Shown: positions 42,237 through 50,500 of the stretch, one piece after another
Layout: every line of letters begins with the position of its first letter
How positions within the stretch are numbered: the first letter of the stretch is position 1
Assembly: GCA_036257595.1 (NCBI GenBank)
Contig: DATAFF010000155.1
Span: 1-64,000, forward strand
DNA: 64,000 bases
Source of the DNA: DATAFF01 sp036257595
GTDB lineage: Bacteria > Pseudomonadota > Alphaproteobacteria > Rhizobiales > Aestuariivirgaceae
Direction of reading: 5' to 3'
Made by a program: the position numbers and the translations under genes
The notes under the pieces: model-generated
The model's database searches: none
Told to the model about the DNA's origin: nothing
Seen by the model: only the letters and a program-made list of their open reading frames with translations

Positions 42237-44503
42237 TCGGCCGCCTCCATGAACTCGATCTCGATCTCTTGGGGCGCAGCACCGTCACGTGTCAGCGAGG
42301 TCTCGATCGCGTAGATCAGAGCCACCCGGGCGTGATGGCGGGAACCAAGGGCTTCGCCGCGCGTCGGCACCACGACAGGATCCGGCAATTCGCCCAATGC
42401 GTGCGACGCGGCGTTCGAACCCAAGCGTCGATAGTGGTCTAGGCTGGTGATTGGGGCGTTTGAGAAAAGCTCGAGATTGTTGTGAGGCAACCTTCCGCGT
42501 TGGTGGATGACTGCCGTGCCCTTGGCCTGAAGTCCGATGCCGACACCCGAGCCCGAAAGGGTGGCCGCGGAGAGACCCAGGAAGGACGTATCGGCCGTGT
42601 GCAGCAGGCGCACCACCCGCAGTCTCAGGCCCCGCTCCTCCACCCCGGCCTTGATCTCCTTGAGAACGGCGCTCAAAGGATGACCGGCAAGCGTCCGAAA
42701 GAGCTTCAGACCGAAGCCCGGGCTGACGCCGACCACGACTTCACCCGGATCGTCACCCGTCTGTGCCGGCCCCATCTCGCGATAACGGATCCGACCGCCT
42801 TCGGCCTTGGCAAAGGTGCCCTCGGTGCGCAGCACCTCTGCCCGGTCGAGCACGTCGCGAATTCCCACGATATCCCGGCGCCGGTCCTCGGACATCCGAT
42901 AGCCGGTGCCTGGTCCGGCATAGTCGTTGGGATCGTTGACCGCGCTCATCACCCGACCCTGACGGATCAACGCCGAGGTCTGGAGATAGTCGCCCGAGAC
43001 CCGCAACCGCAGGAGAAAGAGCAGGTTCCGTGCCTCGTCGGCAAAGCCGCGGCGATCGAGTGCGCGGACCACATCGAGCATGCTGATGCCGCGTTCACTG
43101 ATCTTCTCGCTGATCAGCGCCACCTGGCGCGGCGTGAAGCTATCGGTGTCGTCCGATCCCGAGGCGACAACCACCGATTCCTTCATGCGGGCCTCGGGTG
43201 CGGCAAGATCGAGTTCCTCGAGGACCGCCGAGACAGCGTCGACAGCGCGGCGACGCAGCTCGAGAACGCGGGTCTCCTCGACCGGGACGAGTCCGCCATC
43301 GGCTTCGAAGTCGCGCTGCAGCACGAGGTAGTCCTCAAGCTCCTCGCCATTGAGGAGAGATGGGTTGAAAGAATTGTCGTATTTGAGAATCGAGCCAAAT
43401 CCGGAACAGATCAGGTCGGAGCCGGATATGAGATAGGGCAGGATCTTGGCGCCGACTCGAATTTCGGATTCGGTCGGCCGCGCGTCGTTGCCGCTTGCAC
43501 ATTCGAGGTCGAGCCAGACGGCGATCAGGTTCTCGGCCATCAGCTCGCGCACACCTCCCGGCATGGTGGCGGCGAGCGGGGCACCGTCGATCCCGCCGTT
43601 CTGCGTTCCCTGAACACCAATCGCCCTTTGCAGGCACAGGCAGCGCGCTTCGAGATAGAGCAGCGACTTCGCCTCGTGAAATCCCATCAAGAGCTCGGAG
43701 GCAGCACCCGAGGTGCAGCGCATCTTGATCCCGCGCGAGGCATAGGCCGATGCGAGCCATGCCTTCGACCAAGGCGTGTCGTCGCCGTCGATGAACGCCC
43801 GTTCGGTGCCGTAGACCGAGACCGTCTCGGCATAAGAGGTGAAGCCAGCCATGCCGATCTTGAGCTCCTCGGCTTCCTCGCAGGAGCATTGGAAGAGAGT
43901 CCCCGCACGACCAACGGCAGAGCCGACGGCACAGGCAAGCGCATTCGACCAGGCGTTGCGCGACACCCGAACCGTTGTCTCGATCTCATCGAAGCCGAAG
44001 GCGACGGCGGTCGCGGCATCGGCGGCGAGCTGGAGCGGATCATCCTTGGCGTTGGTGACATGGGCCTGGTTGCCAGGAGTGCGCCGGGCGCGCATCTTGC
44101 CGTAGGCGAAGGCGATCTCGAGGGCACTGAGGTTGGCCACGGCCTCGGCGAGCCTTGCTGGCGAGAGCCCATGGGCAAGACGGGTGAGCTCGGTCCTTGG
44201 CACGTTCATGTCGACCAGCATTCGCGCCAGCTCAGCGGCCGGGATCGCCATCGCCTCCGCCGCCACCGATGGATCGATGTGATAGCGCGCGATGTAATGA
44301 TCGATCATGTCGAACCGGGCTTCTGGGACGCCGTCGAGGACCGTCACCCGACCGTCTTCGATCGCCAGCGACGCTTGCGGATCGTTCCTGCCACGGAAGG
44401 CGGAAAAGCCATTCTCCGGGTCTTCCGCGGCGAAGCGGTCGAGCCGCAACGGCCGTAGATCCCAGTCGGCAAAACGTTGCCAACGGTTTGCGCCTGTCGT
44501 CAT
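42233..44503 (-). CDS. B12-dependent diol/glycerol dehydratase, fused large and medium subunits
   Basis: 756 residues. Residues 1 to about 550 align with PduC/DhaB1: FDMIDHYIARY, MRARRTPGNQAHVTNAKDDP, GFDEIETTV, GDDTPWSKAWLASAYASRG, GVQGTQNGG, LDLECASGND and NDYAGPGTGYR. With a constant offset of five, all active-site positions known in the Klebsiella enzyme are kept: Q146, H148, E175, E226, Q301, D340, S367. From about 585 to 756 it matches the medium subunit PduD (VVVGVSPGFGLKLFR, LSGSGVGIGLQAKGT, LPHNNLELFSNAP). Separate genes are the norm in enterobacteria. The expected reaction is 1,2-propanediol to propionaldehyde or glycerol to 3-hydroxypropionaldehyde. No reactivase gene is in the window. 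Confidence 0.95.
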   Translation of the reverse strand: MTTGANRWQRFADWDLRPLRLDRFAAEDPENGFSAFRGRNDPQASLAIEDGRVTVLDGVPEARFDMIDHYIARYHIDPSVAAEAMAIPAAELARMLVDMNVPRTELTRLAHGLSPARLAEAVANLSALEIAFAYGKMRARRTPGNQAHVTNAKDDPLQLAADAATAVAFGFDEIETTVRVSRNAWSNALACAVGSAVGRAGTLFQCSCEEAEELKIGMAGFTSYAETVSVYGTERAFIDGDDTPWSKAWLASAYASRGIKMRCTSGAASELLMGFHEAKSLLYLEARCLCLQRAIGVQGTQNGGIDGAPLAATMPGGVRELMAENLIAVWLDLECASGNDARPTESEIRVGAKILPYLISGSDLICSGFGSILKYDNSFNPSLLNGEELEDYLVLQRDFEADGGLVPVEETRVLELRRRAVDAVSAVLEELDLAAPEARMKESVVVASGSDDTDSFTPRQVALISEKISERGISMLDVVRALDRRGFADEARNLLFLLRLRVSGDYLQTSALIRQGRVMSAVNDPNDYAGPGTGYRMSEDRRRDIVGIRDVLDRAEVLRTEGTFAKAEGGRIRYREMGPAQTGDDPGEVVVGVSPGFGLKLFRTLAGHPLSAVLKEIKAGVEERGLRLRVVRLLHTADTSFLGLSAATLSGSGVGIGLQAKGTAVIHQRGRLPHNNLELFSNAPITSLDHYRRLGSNAASHALGELPDPVVVPTRGEALGSRHHARVALIYAIETSLTRDGAAPQEIEIEFMEAAE

Positions 44504-44650
44504 TGCTTCGCCTCAACCCCGGCGCGCGATGTTGGCCCTGATGGTCGATTTTCGTCAAGTCCCACGCGGACCCGTTCGGAGGGCATCTACTTCAACTCCG
44601 CTTCGGCCGCTACAATGACCCGGCGACTTCAACCGAACCAGGAGCTTCCG

Positions 44651-45583
44651 ATGATCAAACGGCCAGTGCCGTGGCCCAACGGCGCGAAGGTTGCCGTTGC
44701 CATCACCTTCGACATGGATGCTGACAGCCTCGTGCATGTCGCCCATCCGAGGGATTCGATTACCCGCATCTCCACGATCTCAATGCTGAGATATGGCCCG
44801 GAGGTCAGCGTACCGCGAATTCTCGAGGGTTACCGACGCTATGGGTTGAAGCAGACATTCTTCGTGCCGGCCTGGTGCATCGAGCAATACCCCCATGCAG
44901 TGGAGGCCATGGTCAAGGACGATCACGAGGTCGGATATCACGGCTTTATTCACGAGGCGCCGAACGCCCTGTCTCGGGACGAGGAGCATTATTGGATGCA
45001 AAGGTCGATCGAGGTCATCGCGCAGCGCACTGGCAAGCGTCCGCGTGGCAACCGCTCGCCCCTCTACAATTACTCGATCCACACCACCGACCTCCTGATA
45101 AGCGAAGGCTTCCTCTACGACTCGTCGCTGATGGGCGATGACGTTCCCTATATTCTGAAAACCGGAAGGGGCGAGATCGTCGAGCTTCCTTCAAGCTGGG
45201 CGCTGGACGACTGGCCGCCCTACGTCCATTCAATCGATCTCGACTACATGTTTCAGATCATGTCGCCCGATCGCGCGATGGAAGTTTTCATGGCGGAGTT
45301 CGAGGCCATGCGCACTGCCGGCGGAGGCCTGTGGATCGGCGTCTGGCACCCATTCGTGAGCGGCCGCTTATCGCGGTGGCTCAGAATAGAGAAGATGATC
45401 GAGTATATGCTGGGAACAGGTGATGTGTGGTTCGCGCGGCTCGAGGACATCGCTTCTCATATCCAGAGCCTGCGCCAAAGCGGTTCCTATGAAGCGAGGG
45501 TCGACACGCTGCCCTACTACGACTCGCTTCAGGTGCCAAATCCGCCGCCATCGGTGATGCTGCGACGGCGGAACACCGACTAA
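44651..45583 (+). CDS. Polysaccharide deacetylase (NodB) family protein
   Basis: 310 residues. Metal-dependent deacetylase barrel: AITFDMDADSL with the catalytic aspartates, EVGYHGFIHE with two metal-binding histidines, RGNRSPLYNY, and GVWHPFVSGR near the C-terminus. It resembles the PuuE/HpPgdA-like branch, which includes imidases and allantoin-type amidohydrolases as well as peptidoglycan deacetylases; no signal peptide is present, favouring a cytoplasmic imidase-type role. The ATG at 44651 with AGGAG at 44640-44644 is preferred over the long frame from 44477. It diverges from the dehydratase operon. Confidence 0.85.
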   Translation: MIKRPVPWPNGAKVAVAITFDMDADSLVHVAHPRDSITRISTISMLRYGPEVSVPRILEGYRRYGLKQTFFVPAWCIEQYPHAVEAMVKDDHEVGYHGFIHEAPNALSRDEEHYWMQRSIEVIAQRTGKRPRGNRSPLYNYSIHTTDLLISEGFLYDSSLMGDDVPYILKTGRGEIVELPSSWALDDWPPYVHSIDLDYMFQIMSPDRAMEVFMAEFEAMRTAGGGLWIGVWHPFVSGRLSRWLRIEKMIEYMLGTGDVWFARLEDIASHIQSLRQSGSYEARVDTLPYYDSLQVPNPPPSVMLRRRNTD

Positions 45584-45612
45584 CCGCGCATTCCTCCCAA
45601 ACATAGGTGATC

Positions 45613-46335
45613 TCAAACCCGGTCTCGTGGCCGGGGGATGAGGAGGTTGATCCAGTCGATATAGAGACTGAGCGCAGCGCGAATCGAATCCTTGCCGGCA
45701 TCCTCGAGAGGTCCGTGCTCGAGATGCATCTGCTTGATCCGCCTCATGTCAAGGGCGGTGCTGCCAGCAATGGTGAGCACACTCACGGCAGAGATTATGA
45801 AAATCAGAACGGGATGGTCGACAACCCATGTGGCGAGCACGGCAGCGAACATGCCGGTTACGACCATCATCAGTATGGCGTCAGTTGTCGAGGGATCCAT
45901 CTCCGTGAGATGGCCGTAAAGACTGATACCGGCGAAGGAAATGGCCAGAACGAACAGCACCGGAGCGATCGATAGGCCGGTCAGCACTGGAAAGGCAATT
46001 CCCAGTGACAACCCGATCAATATCGAACCAGACCAGAACATCGCATGCGCCATCTCTTCTCCAGAGGCCTCAAAGACAGCAGCGGCGATGATCGCGAATG
46101 CGCAAGGCAGCAGAACGATCGGCCAGAACAGAGGCGACCCGGCGATTGCCTGGTCGAGCGATGAATCGTGGGTGATGAAGGCGACAAGTCCAGCAAGTGC
46201 CAGCCCGCCAATGAGGTAATTGTACACTGCCGTAAGGAACGCTCGCATGCGCATGTTGCTGGCGACATTGCTCGTCAGTGTCCGCGCAAGCGCGTCTTTC
46301 GGTGCTGTCCTTCGATTGTTATTGTTGTTGTTCAT
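45613..46335 (-). CDS. Bax inhibitor-1/YccA family integral membrane protein
   Basis: 240 residues. Seven hydrophobic segments: YNYLIGGLALAGLVAFIT, PIVLLPCAFAIIAAAVF, GSILIGLSLGIAFPVL and others, with the family's DAILMMVVTGMF-like region and a C-terminal ALSLYIDWINLLIPRPR motif. An asparagine-rich N-terminus (six Asn after the initiator) is encoded by an AAC/AAT run at 46317-46332. The ATG at 46335 is chosen for the GGAGC site upstream. Known relatives are pH-sensitive calcium leak channels or protease-modulating membrane proteins. Confidence 0.88.
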   Translation of the reverse strand: MNNNNNNRRTAPKDALARTLTSNVASNMRMRAFLTAVYNYLIGGLALAGLVAFITHDSSLDQAIAGSPLFWPIVLLPCAFAIIAAAVFEASGEEMAHAMFWSGSILIGLSLGIAFPVLTGLSIAPVLFVLAISFAGISLYGHLTEMDPSTTDAILMMVVTGMFAAVLATWVVDHPVLIFIISAVSVLTIAGSTALDMRRIKQMHLEHGPLEDAGKDSIRAALSLYIDWINLLIPRPRDRV

Positions 46336-46654
46336 GTTCTGCTCCTGAAGCGAAAGGCCACAATCTCTTGCTCTTTGCGGCTTGCCTGACAGACCATGAA
46401 ACAATCAACTAAGCGGCCGGATCCTCGGGGAGTTGTCACCATGACAGGGACCAATGTCGTCAGCGAGTTGCCGGCGGCGCACGCCGTAGCCGCCTGGTCG
46501 GCGTGCGCGGGATGTGTGAAGGTGATTTGCAGCTTCAATGCGTCATATGCGCCGCAGCATTTGCGCCGCAGCAAGATCGTTCGACGCAATGATCCGGCTC
46601 GAGTCAGGCTCGAGGAAGTCCGTATCACGAAAGAGTGATGCACTCACACCAGGC
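46336..46654. other. 319-bp stretch without a recognised gene
   Basis: Lies upstream of the Bax inhibitor-like gene and downstream of the MarR gene. It contains an 80-codon plus-strand open frame (46396-46638) starting with ATG but with no recognisable domain or ribosome-binding site and with an unremarkable composition. No terminator hairpin or clear promoter was found. It probably holds the promoter of the minus-strand membrane-protein gene. Confidence 0.4.
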
Positions 46655-47146
46655 CTATCTTCGCTTCTGCTCGTCTGGCCTTCTCTCCTCCTGGTCCCTG
46701 CACGCGACGACGCGCACAAGCAGCGCACAGAGAGCGCGGGCATCGTCAGCTGACAGGTGCGAGCCGATATGTCGTTGAATCGATGCGAAATAGACCGGCC
46801 ACATCTTCTTCCGCAGGGCCCGGCCCTTGTCGGTGATGACCAGGACCTGACCTCGGGCATCGCTTTCGCATGGCCTTCTTTCGATGTAGCCCGCCCGACA
46901 CATGCGATCGACAAGGCGGGACACATTGTACTGGGCAATCAGCAACCCGTGTTCCAATTCGTAGGGTCTGAGCCCCCGCTTGGGGCTTCTCCGCTCGAGC
47001 TCCCAAAGCACATCGTACCATTCGAGAGGAGGAAACCCTGCGGCCTTCCCGTCGGCCGCGACCGCAGCGATCAGGCCATTGCCGGCCCTGACAATCGCGA
47101 CCCAGGCCGCGACGATGGGATCCGTCGGCAAGTCCTCTACCCGCAT
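46655..47146 (-). CDS. MarR-family transcriptional regulator
   Basis: 163 residues, winged-helix MarR fold: LEWYDVLWELERR, GLRPYELEHGLLIAQYNVSRL as the recognition region, MCRAGYIERRPCESDARGQVLVIT forming the wing, and a helical dimerisation tail. It diverges from the glutathione S-transferase gene. Two near-identical palindromes in the 106-bp gap are probable binding sites, so it likely represses both genes until a reactive or aromatic ligand binds. Confidence 0.9.
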   Translation of the reverse strand: MRVEDLPTDPIVAAWVAIVRAGNGLIAAVAADGKAAGFPPLEWYDVLWELERRSPKRGLRPYELEHGLLIAQYNVSRLVDRMCRAGYIERRPCESDARGQVLVITDKGRALRKKMWPVYFASIQRHIGSHLSADDARALCALLVRVVACRDQEERRPDEQKRR

Positions 47147-47166
47147 CGGTGGCTCTCCGTAGTATA

Positions 47167-47178
47167 ATGCAATTGCAT
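47167..47178. promoter_or_regulatory. MarR operator, perfect palindrome ATGCAATTGCAT
   Basis: Perfect 12-bp palindrome in the MarR/GST divergent region. A near-copy follows at 47194. MarR proteins usually bind symmetric elements in just this position. Confidence 0.6.
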
Positions 47179-47183
47179 CTATG

Positions 47184-47189
47184 TTGACA
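47184..47189 (+). promoter_or_regulatory. Likely -35 box (TTGACA) of the GST promoter
   Basis: Consensus TTGACA located between the two palindromic elements, 64 bp before the GST start. A weak -10-like TTTACT lies 15 bp further on. Flanking operators would block access to this promoter. Confidence 0.4.
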
Positions 47190-47193
47190 GAAC

Positions 47194-47205
47194 ATGCACT
47201 TGCAT
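47194..47205. promoter_or_regulatory. Second MarR operator (ATGCACTTGCAT)
   Basis: Differs from the perfect palindrome at 47167 by one base; start-to-start distance 27 bp. It overlaps the expected -10 region of the GST promoter. Confidence 0.55.
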
Positions 47206-47252
47206 TTACTCCGTTTCCGCCGAGAGGGAAACCATGAAAAAGGAGCTTCTCG

Positions 47253-47867
47253 ATGGAACTCTATTATGCACCCGGTGCCTGTTCGCTCGCCCCGCACATT
47301 GTCAGCCGTGAAGCCGGTTTGCCGCTTAAACTCGTCAAGGTCGACTTTGCGACCAGGAAGACGGAGAAGGGTGAGGATTATCATGCCGTCAACAGCAAGG
47401 GATATGTGCCGGCGCTTCGCCTGGACGATGGCCAGGTGATGACCGAAGTCGCAGCCCTCGTGCAGTATCTCGCCGACCAGCGGCCGCAGAGCAATCTAGT
47501 GCCGGCCTTCGGCACGGCGGAGCGTTATCGCCTGATGGAGTGGCTCACCTTCATCTCATCGGAGCTTCATAAGAGCTTTGGGCCTCTGTTCGATCCCAAG
47601 GCCTCGTCCGAAGCCAAAATGGCCATCAAAGCCAGGCTCGCCAACCGCCTCAAATGGCTCGATGGGCAGCTCGCCGGGCGAGACTATCTGATGGGCAAGC
47701 AGTTCAGCGCCGCCGACGCTTACGCCTTTGTGGTGCTGAACTGGGCCGGCACGCTCGACGTCGACCTCGCTCCCTATCCGAACATTCGCGCCTATCTTGA
47801 TCGGGTCGCTGCACGGCCCCAAGTCAAGGAGGCCATGCGCGCAGAGGGGCTGCTCAAGGCGGCGTGA
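47253..47867 (+). CDS. Glutathione S-transferase (beta class, GstA-like)
   Basis: 204 residues, full-length bacterial GST. Thioredoxin-like domain: MELYYAPGACSLAPHIV with the beta-class cysteine C10, KGYVPALRLDDG with the cis-proline, and EVAALVQYLAD with the glutathione-binding acidic position. A helical domain follows with GKQFSAADAYAFVVLNW. It conjugates glutathione to electrophiles. Adjacent and divergent MarR regulation suggests induction by toxic compounds. ATG at 47253 with AAGGAG upstream. Confidence 0.93.
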   Translation: MELYYAPGACSLAPHIVSREAGLPLKLVKVDFATRKTEKGEDYHAVNSKGYVPALRLDDGQVMTEVAALVQYLADQRPQSNLVPAFGTAERYRLMEWLTFISSELHKSFGPLFDPKASSEAKMAIKARLANRLKWLDGQLAGRDYLMGKQFSAADAYAFVVLNWAGTLDVDLAPYPNIRAYLDRVAARPQVKEAMRAEGLLKAA

Positions 47868-47871
47868 GGCT

Positions 47872-48305
47872 TCACCCAAAGGGTGACCAACCAGGGGCTG
47901 CCAGCTCGAAGCCGGCGAAGTCGAATGCCGGAGCGACGGTGCAACCGACCAGGGACCAGGCGCCCAGCGATCGGGCGCTCTGCCAGGCCTTGGGCGGGAC
48001 CGTCGCCTGCGGCTGCTCGCCGGCTTCGAGATCGATGCCGAGCCGATAGTGAATCGGCGGCCTTCCTTCCTCGAGCACCGTGAGCTCGAGCGGCGCACCG
48101 GCATGGAAGTGCCAGAGCTCGACTGCATCGATGCGATGCCAATGGGAGACCTGGCCTCGACCAGGTAGTAGATCGAGGTCACATGCCCGCGCTCCCCGCC
48201 ACGTTCGGGGCGGTGCCGGTAGATCTCGCGGAAATGGCCGCCTTCGGGATGCGGCTCGAGTCCGAGCCTGGCAATCAGCTGCCGCACCTTCTCGTTCCGG
48301 CTCAT
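47872..48305 (-). pseudogene. Cupin (DUF985/YML079-like) gene broken by a frameshift
   Basis: The N-terminal 50 codons from the ATG at 48305 (LGLEPHPEGGHFREIYRH, HVTSIYYLVE) are in one frame. The rest of the domain (GQVSHWHRIDAVELWHFHAG, LGIDLEAGEQ, WSLVGCTVAPAF, FELAAPGW) continues in another frame, and the switch lies near 48151-48158. The local sequence GAGGCCAGG is consistent with loss of GGCC from an expected GAGGCCGGCCAGG, or of one base. The start overlaps the molybdenum-subunit stop by four bases, so the gene belonged to that operon. A sequencing error is possible. Confidence 0.75.
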
Positions 48306-50500
48306 AAAAGATGCTCGATGCGAATCGGCAGCTGCCGCAGGCGGCGGCCGGTGGCGTGAAACACGGCATTGGCGATGGCGGGCGCCACCCCTGTCATCGA
48401 AACCTCGCCCAGGCCCTTGACGCCGGCATTGTTGAAGGCGAGATCCGGCTTGTCGATGAAGGCGACCTCGATCGAGCCGATGTCGGCATTCACCGGCAGG
48501 ACATATTCGGCGAGATCAGCATTGAGAAAGCCGCCATACCGCGGATCGACTTCGCTCGCTTCGCGCAGTGTCGCGCCGATACCCCACACCACGCCGCCTC
48601 TCACCTGGCTCGCGGCCGTTCGCGGACTGATCACCCGGCCACAGTCGACCACGCTCACCACCCGCGGCACGCGGATACGGCGGGTGGAAGGTTCCACTCG
48701 CACCTCGATGAAATGTGCAATGAAACTGAATGTCACATGATCCTGATAGACTGGACCGCCTATGGCCGGCAGGCCGGCGCGCAAGCGATCGAAGATCTGG
48801 TCGGGCTGTCCGGGTGCCTTCTTCTGGACCTCCACTTCGAGAGAGGGACGTCCGGCATCCTTGAGGATCTGCGCCGGCGTGCGATTGGAAATCCCGCCCG
48901 GAGCGAGCTCCGACAGCGCCCTCAGCATCGCGTCGGCGGCATAGTTGGCGGTCGGAACGGCCGATGCCGTACCCCATGAGCCGGCGGTCAAATGCTGCGG
49001 GGCAACGCGCGTGTCGCCAATCACCGTGACCACCCGATCGGGACTCACGCCGAGCTTACGGCTGACAGCGTTGGCGAGCGCGGTGCGAATGCCTTGCCCC
49101 ATTTCATGCCCGCCAATACTGAGGCGCACCTCGCCATCGGCGGAGACCACGAGCTTGGCGACGGTCGGCACGATGATGCCGGGATAGGCGCCAAGCGCCA
49201 CGCCCCAGCCGATGTGCGAGCCATCGGCGGCGCGCATCGATTGCGGCGCCATGCTGCGCTTGCTCCACCCGAAAAGCGCGGCACCGCGCCTAAGGCATTC
49301 GGCGACATGACGCGAAGAGAATGGCAGCTTGGTCGCGGGATCGCTTTCGGTGTCATTGGCAAGTCGCAGGGCCACCGGATCCTGTCCCGCGGCATAGGCC
49401 AACTCGTCGACGCAGCACTCCATGGCGAAGCAGGCGGGGTGTTCGAAGGGTGCTCGCATATAGCCCGGCGTCTGCACATCGGTGCGCACCAAGCGCTCAT
49501 GTCCACGGAAATTGGCAATGCCATGAAGGCGCGAGCTCGTCGCGGTGTATTCCCCAGGAAACAGATCATGGCGTGAAGTCTGGGCATCGACCTCATGGAT
49601 CGCCGCCACCATTCTGCCGCTGCGGTCGGCGCCAAGTCGGATGCGATGACGGCTCGCCGGGCGGAAGCTGGCGTCGTGGAAAACCTGAGCACGCGGCACC
49701 ACCAGCTTCACCGGGCGGCCAAGCAGACGGGCGGCGACAGCAGCCAGCACCGTTTGCATCTGCAACGAGTTCTTCTGGCCGAAGCCGCCGCCGGCAAAGG
49801 GCGAAATAACCTCCACCTGCTCGGGCGGAAGGCCGAGCGCCTTGGCAAGGCCATGGCGGATCGCCTCGGCGTTCTGGGTGCCCTCGTGCACGGTGAGCTT
49901 GCCGGCGCTCCATTCCGCCACCGTCGCGATCAACTCGATCGGATTCTGGTGCTGCGGCGGACAGGTGAAGACGGCGTCGATCTTGAATGCTGCCGCATCA
50001 TAGGCCGCATCGGCATCGCCGGTGTCGATCTCGGGAATGAAGTTGCTGAGCGGCGTATCGGCTTGGTTGACGGTCTCGGTACCGGCGGCATCGAGGCTGA
50101 CGCTGAAAGGCTCTGGCGCGTAGGTCGCCTTCACCAGCGCTGCCGCCTCGATTGCCGCTTCGATGCTCTCCGCGGCAACCAGCGCAATCGGCTGCCCGCG
50201 ATAGGCGATTGTCGGCGACAACATCGGCTGGAAGCTCTGGAAGCCGTAGCCGCCGCCCATGATGAAGCCCGCCGATTTCACATCGCCGATCGTCTGATGC
50301 GTAAGAACCAGCTGCACGCCGGGCACCGATTGCGCAGCTCCAATGTCGAGATCGGTGATCCGGCCCTTGGCGATGGTCGCGACCGTCAAGGCGGCATGAA
50401 GCAGGGCTGGGCGGGCATCGTCAGCCCCGAAGATCGCTGCGCCGCGCACCTTGTCAAGGGCATCGATCCGCGGGGTATCGGGAAACGCCATGTCAGTCAT
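48302..50500 (-). CDS. Xanthine dehydrogenase family, molybdenum-binding large subunit
   Basis: 732 residues; CoxL/XdhB-type two-domain subunit. The N-terminal part has VRGAAIFGADDARPALLHAAL and an FSVSLDA-like hammerhead region. Molybdopterin-binding segments include FAGGGFGQKN, GYMRAPFEHP, GGHEMGQGI and, near the C-terminus, the catalytic glutamate in VKGLGEVSMTG. It works with the FAD and 2Fe-2S subunits encoded just upstream and hydroxylates an aldehyde or N-heterocycle with water as oxygen donor. It overlaps the FAD-subunit stop by four bases. Confidence 0.9.
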   Translation of the reverse strand: MTDMAFPDTPRIDALDKVRGAAIFGADDARPALLHAALTVATIAKGRITDLDIGAAQSVPGVQLVLTHQTIGDVKSAGFIMGGGYGFQSFQPMLSPTIAYRGQPIALVAAESIEAAIEAAALVKATYAPEPFSVSLDAAGTETVNQADTPLSNFIPEIDTGDADAAYDAAAFKIDAVFTCPPQHQNPIELIATVAEWSAGKLTVHEGTQNAEAIRHGLAKALGLPPEQVEVISPFAGGGFGQKNSLQMQTVLAAVAARLLGRPVKLVVPRAQVFHDASFRPASRHRIRLGADRSGRMVAAIHEVDAQTSRHDLFPGEYTATSSRLHGIANFRGHERLVRTDVQTPGYMRAPFEHPACFAMECCVDELAYAAGQDPVALRLANDTESDPATKLPFSSRHVAECLRRGAALFGWSKRSMAPQSMRAADGSHIGWGVALGAYPGIIVPTVAKLVVSADGEVRLSIGGHEMGQGIRTALANAVSRKLGVSPDRVVTVIGDTRVAPQHLTAGSWGTASAVPTANYAADAMLRALSELAPGGISNRTPAQILKDAGRPSLEVEVQKKAPGQPDQIFDRLRAGLPAIGGPVYQDHVTFSFIAHFIEVRVEPSTRRIRVPRVVSVVDCGRVISPRTAASQVRGGVVWGIGATLREASEVDPRYGGFLNADLAEYVLPVNADIGSIEVAFIDKPDLAFNNAGVKGLGEVSMTGVAPAIANAVFHATGRRLRQLPIRIEHLL

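Noticed and set aside
42482..44458. 658-codon plus-strand open frame
   Set aside because: Lies entirely opposite the fused diol dehydratase gene, whose protein motifs are unambiguous.
44504..44650. Possible cobalamin riboswitch upstream of the diol dehydratase
   Set aside because: The 147-bp region is too short for a full element and shows no B12-box-like sequence; only a lone TTGAC half-site is seen.
46396..46638. 80-codon open frame between MarR and the Bax inhibitor-like gene
   Set aside because: No ribosome-binding site, no homologous motif, and typical of chance frames at this GC content.
47872..47886. TCACCC-AAA-GGGTGA hairpin at the GST/cupin junction
   Set aside because: Short stem overlapping the cupin stop codon, no T-tract; may be chance, so not listed as a terminator.
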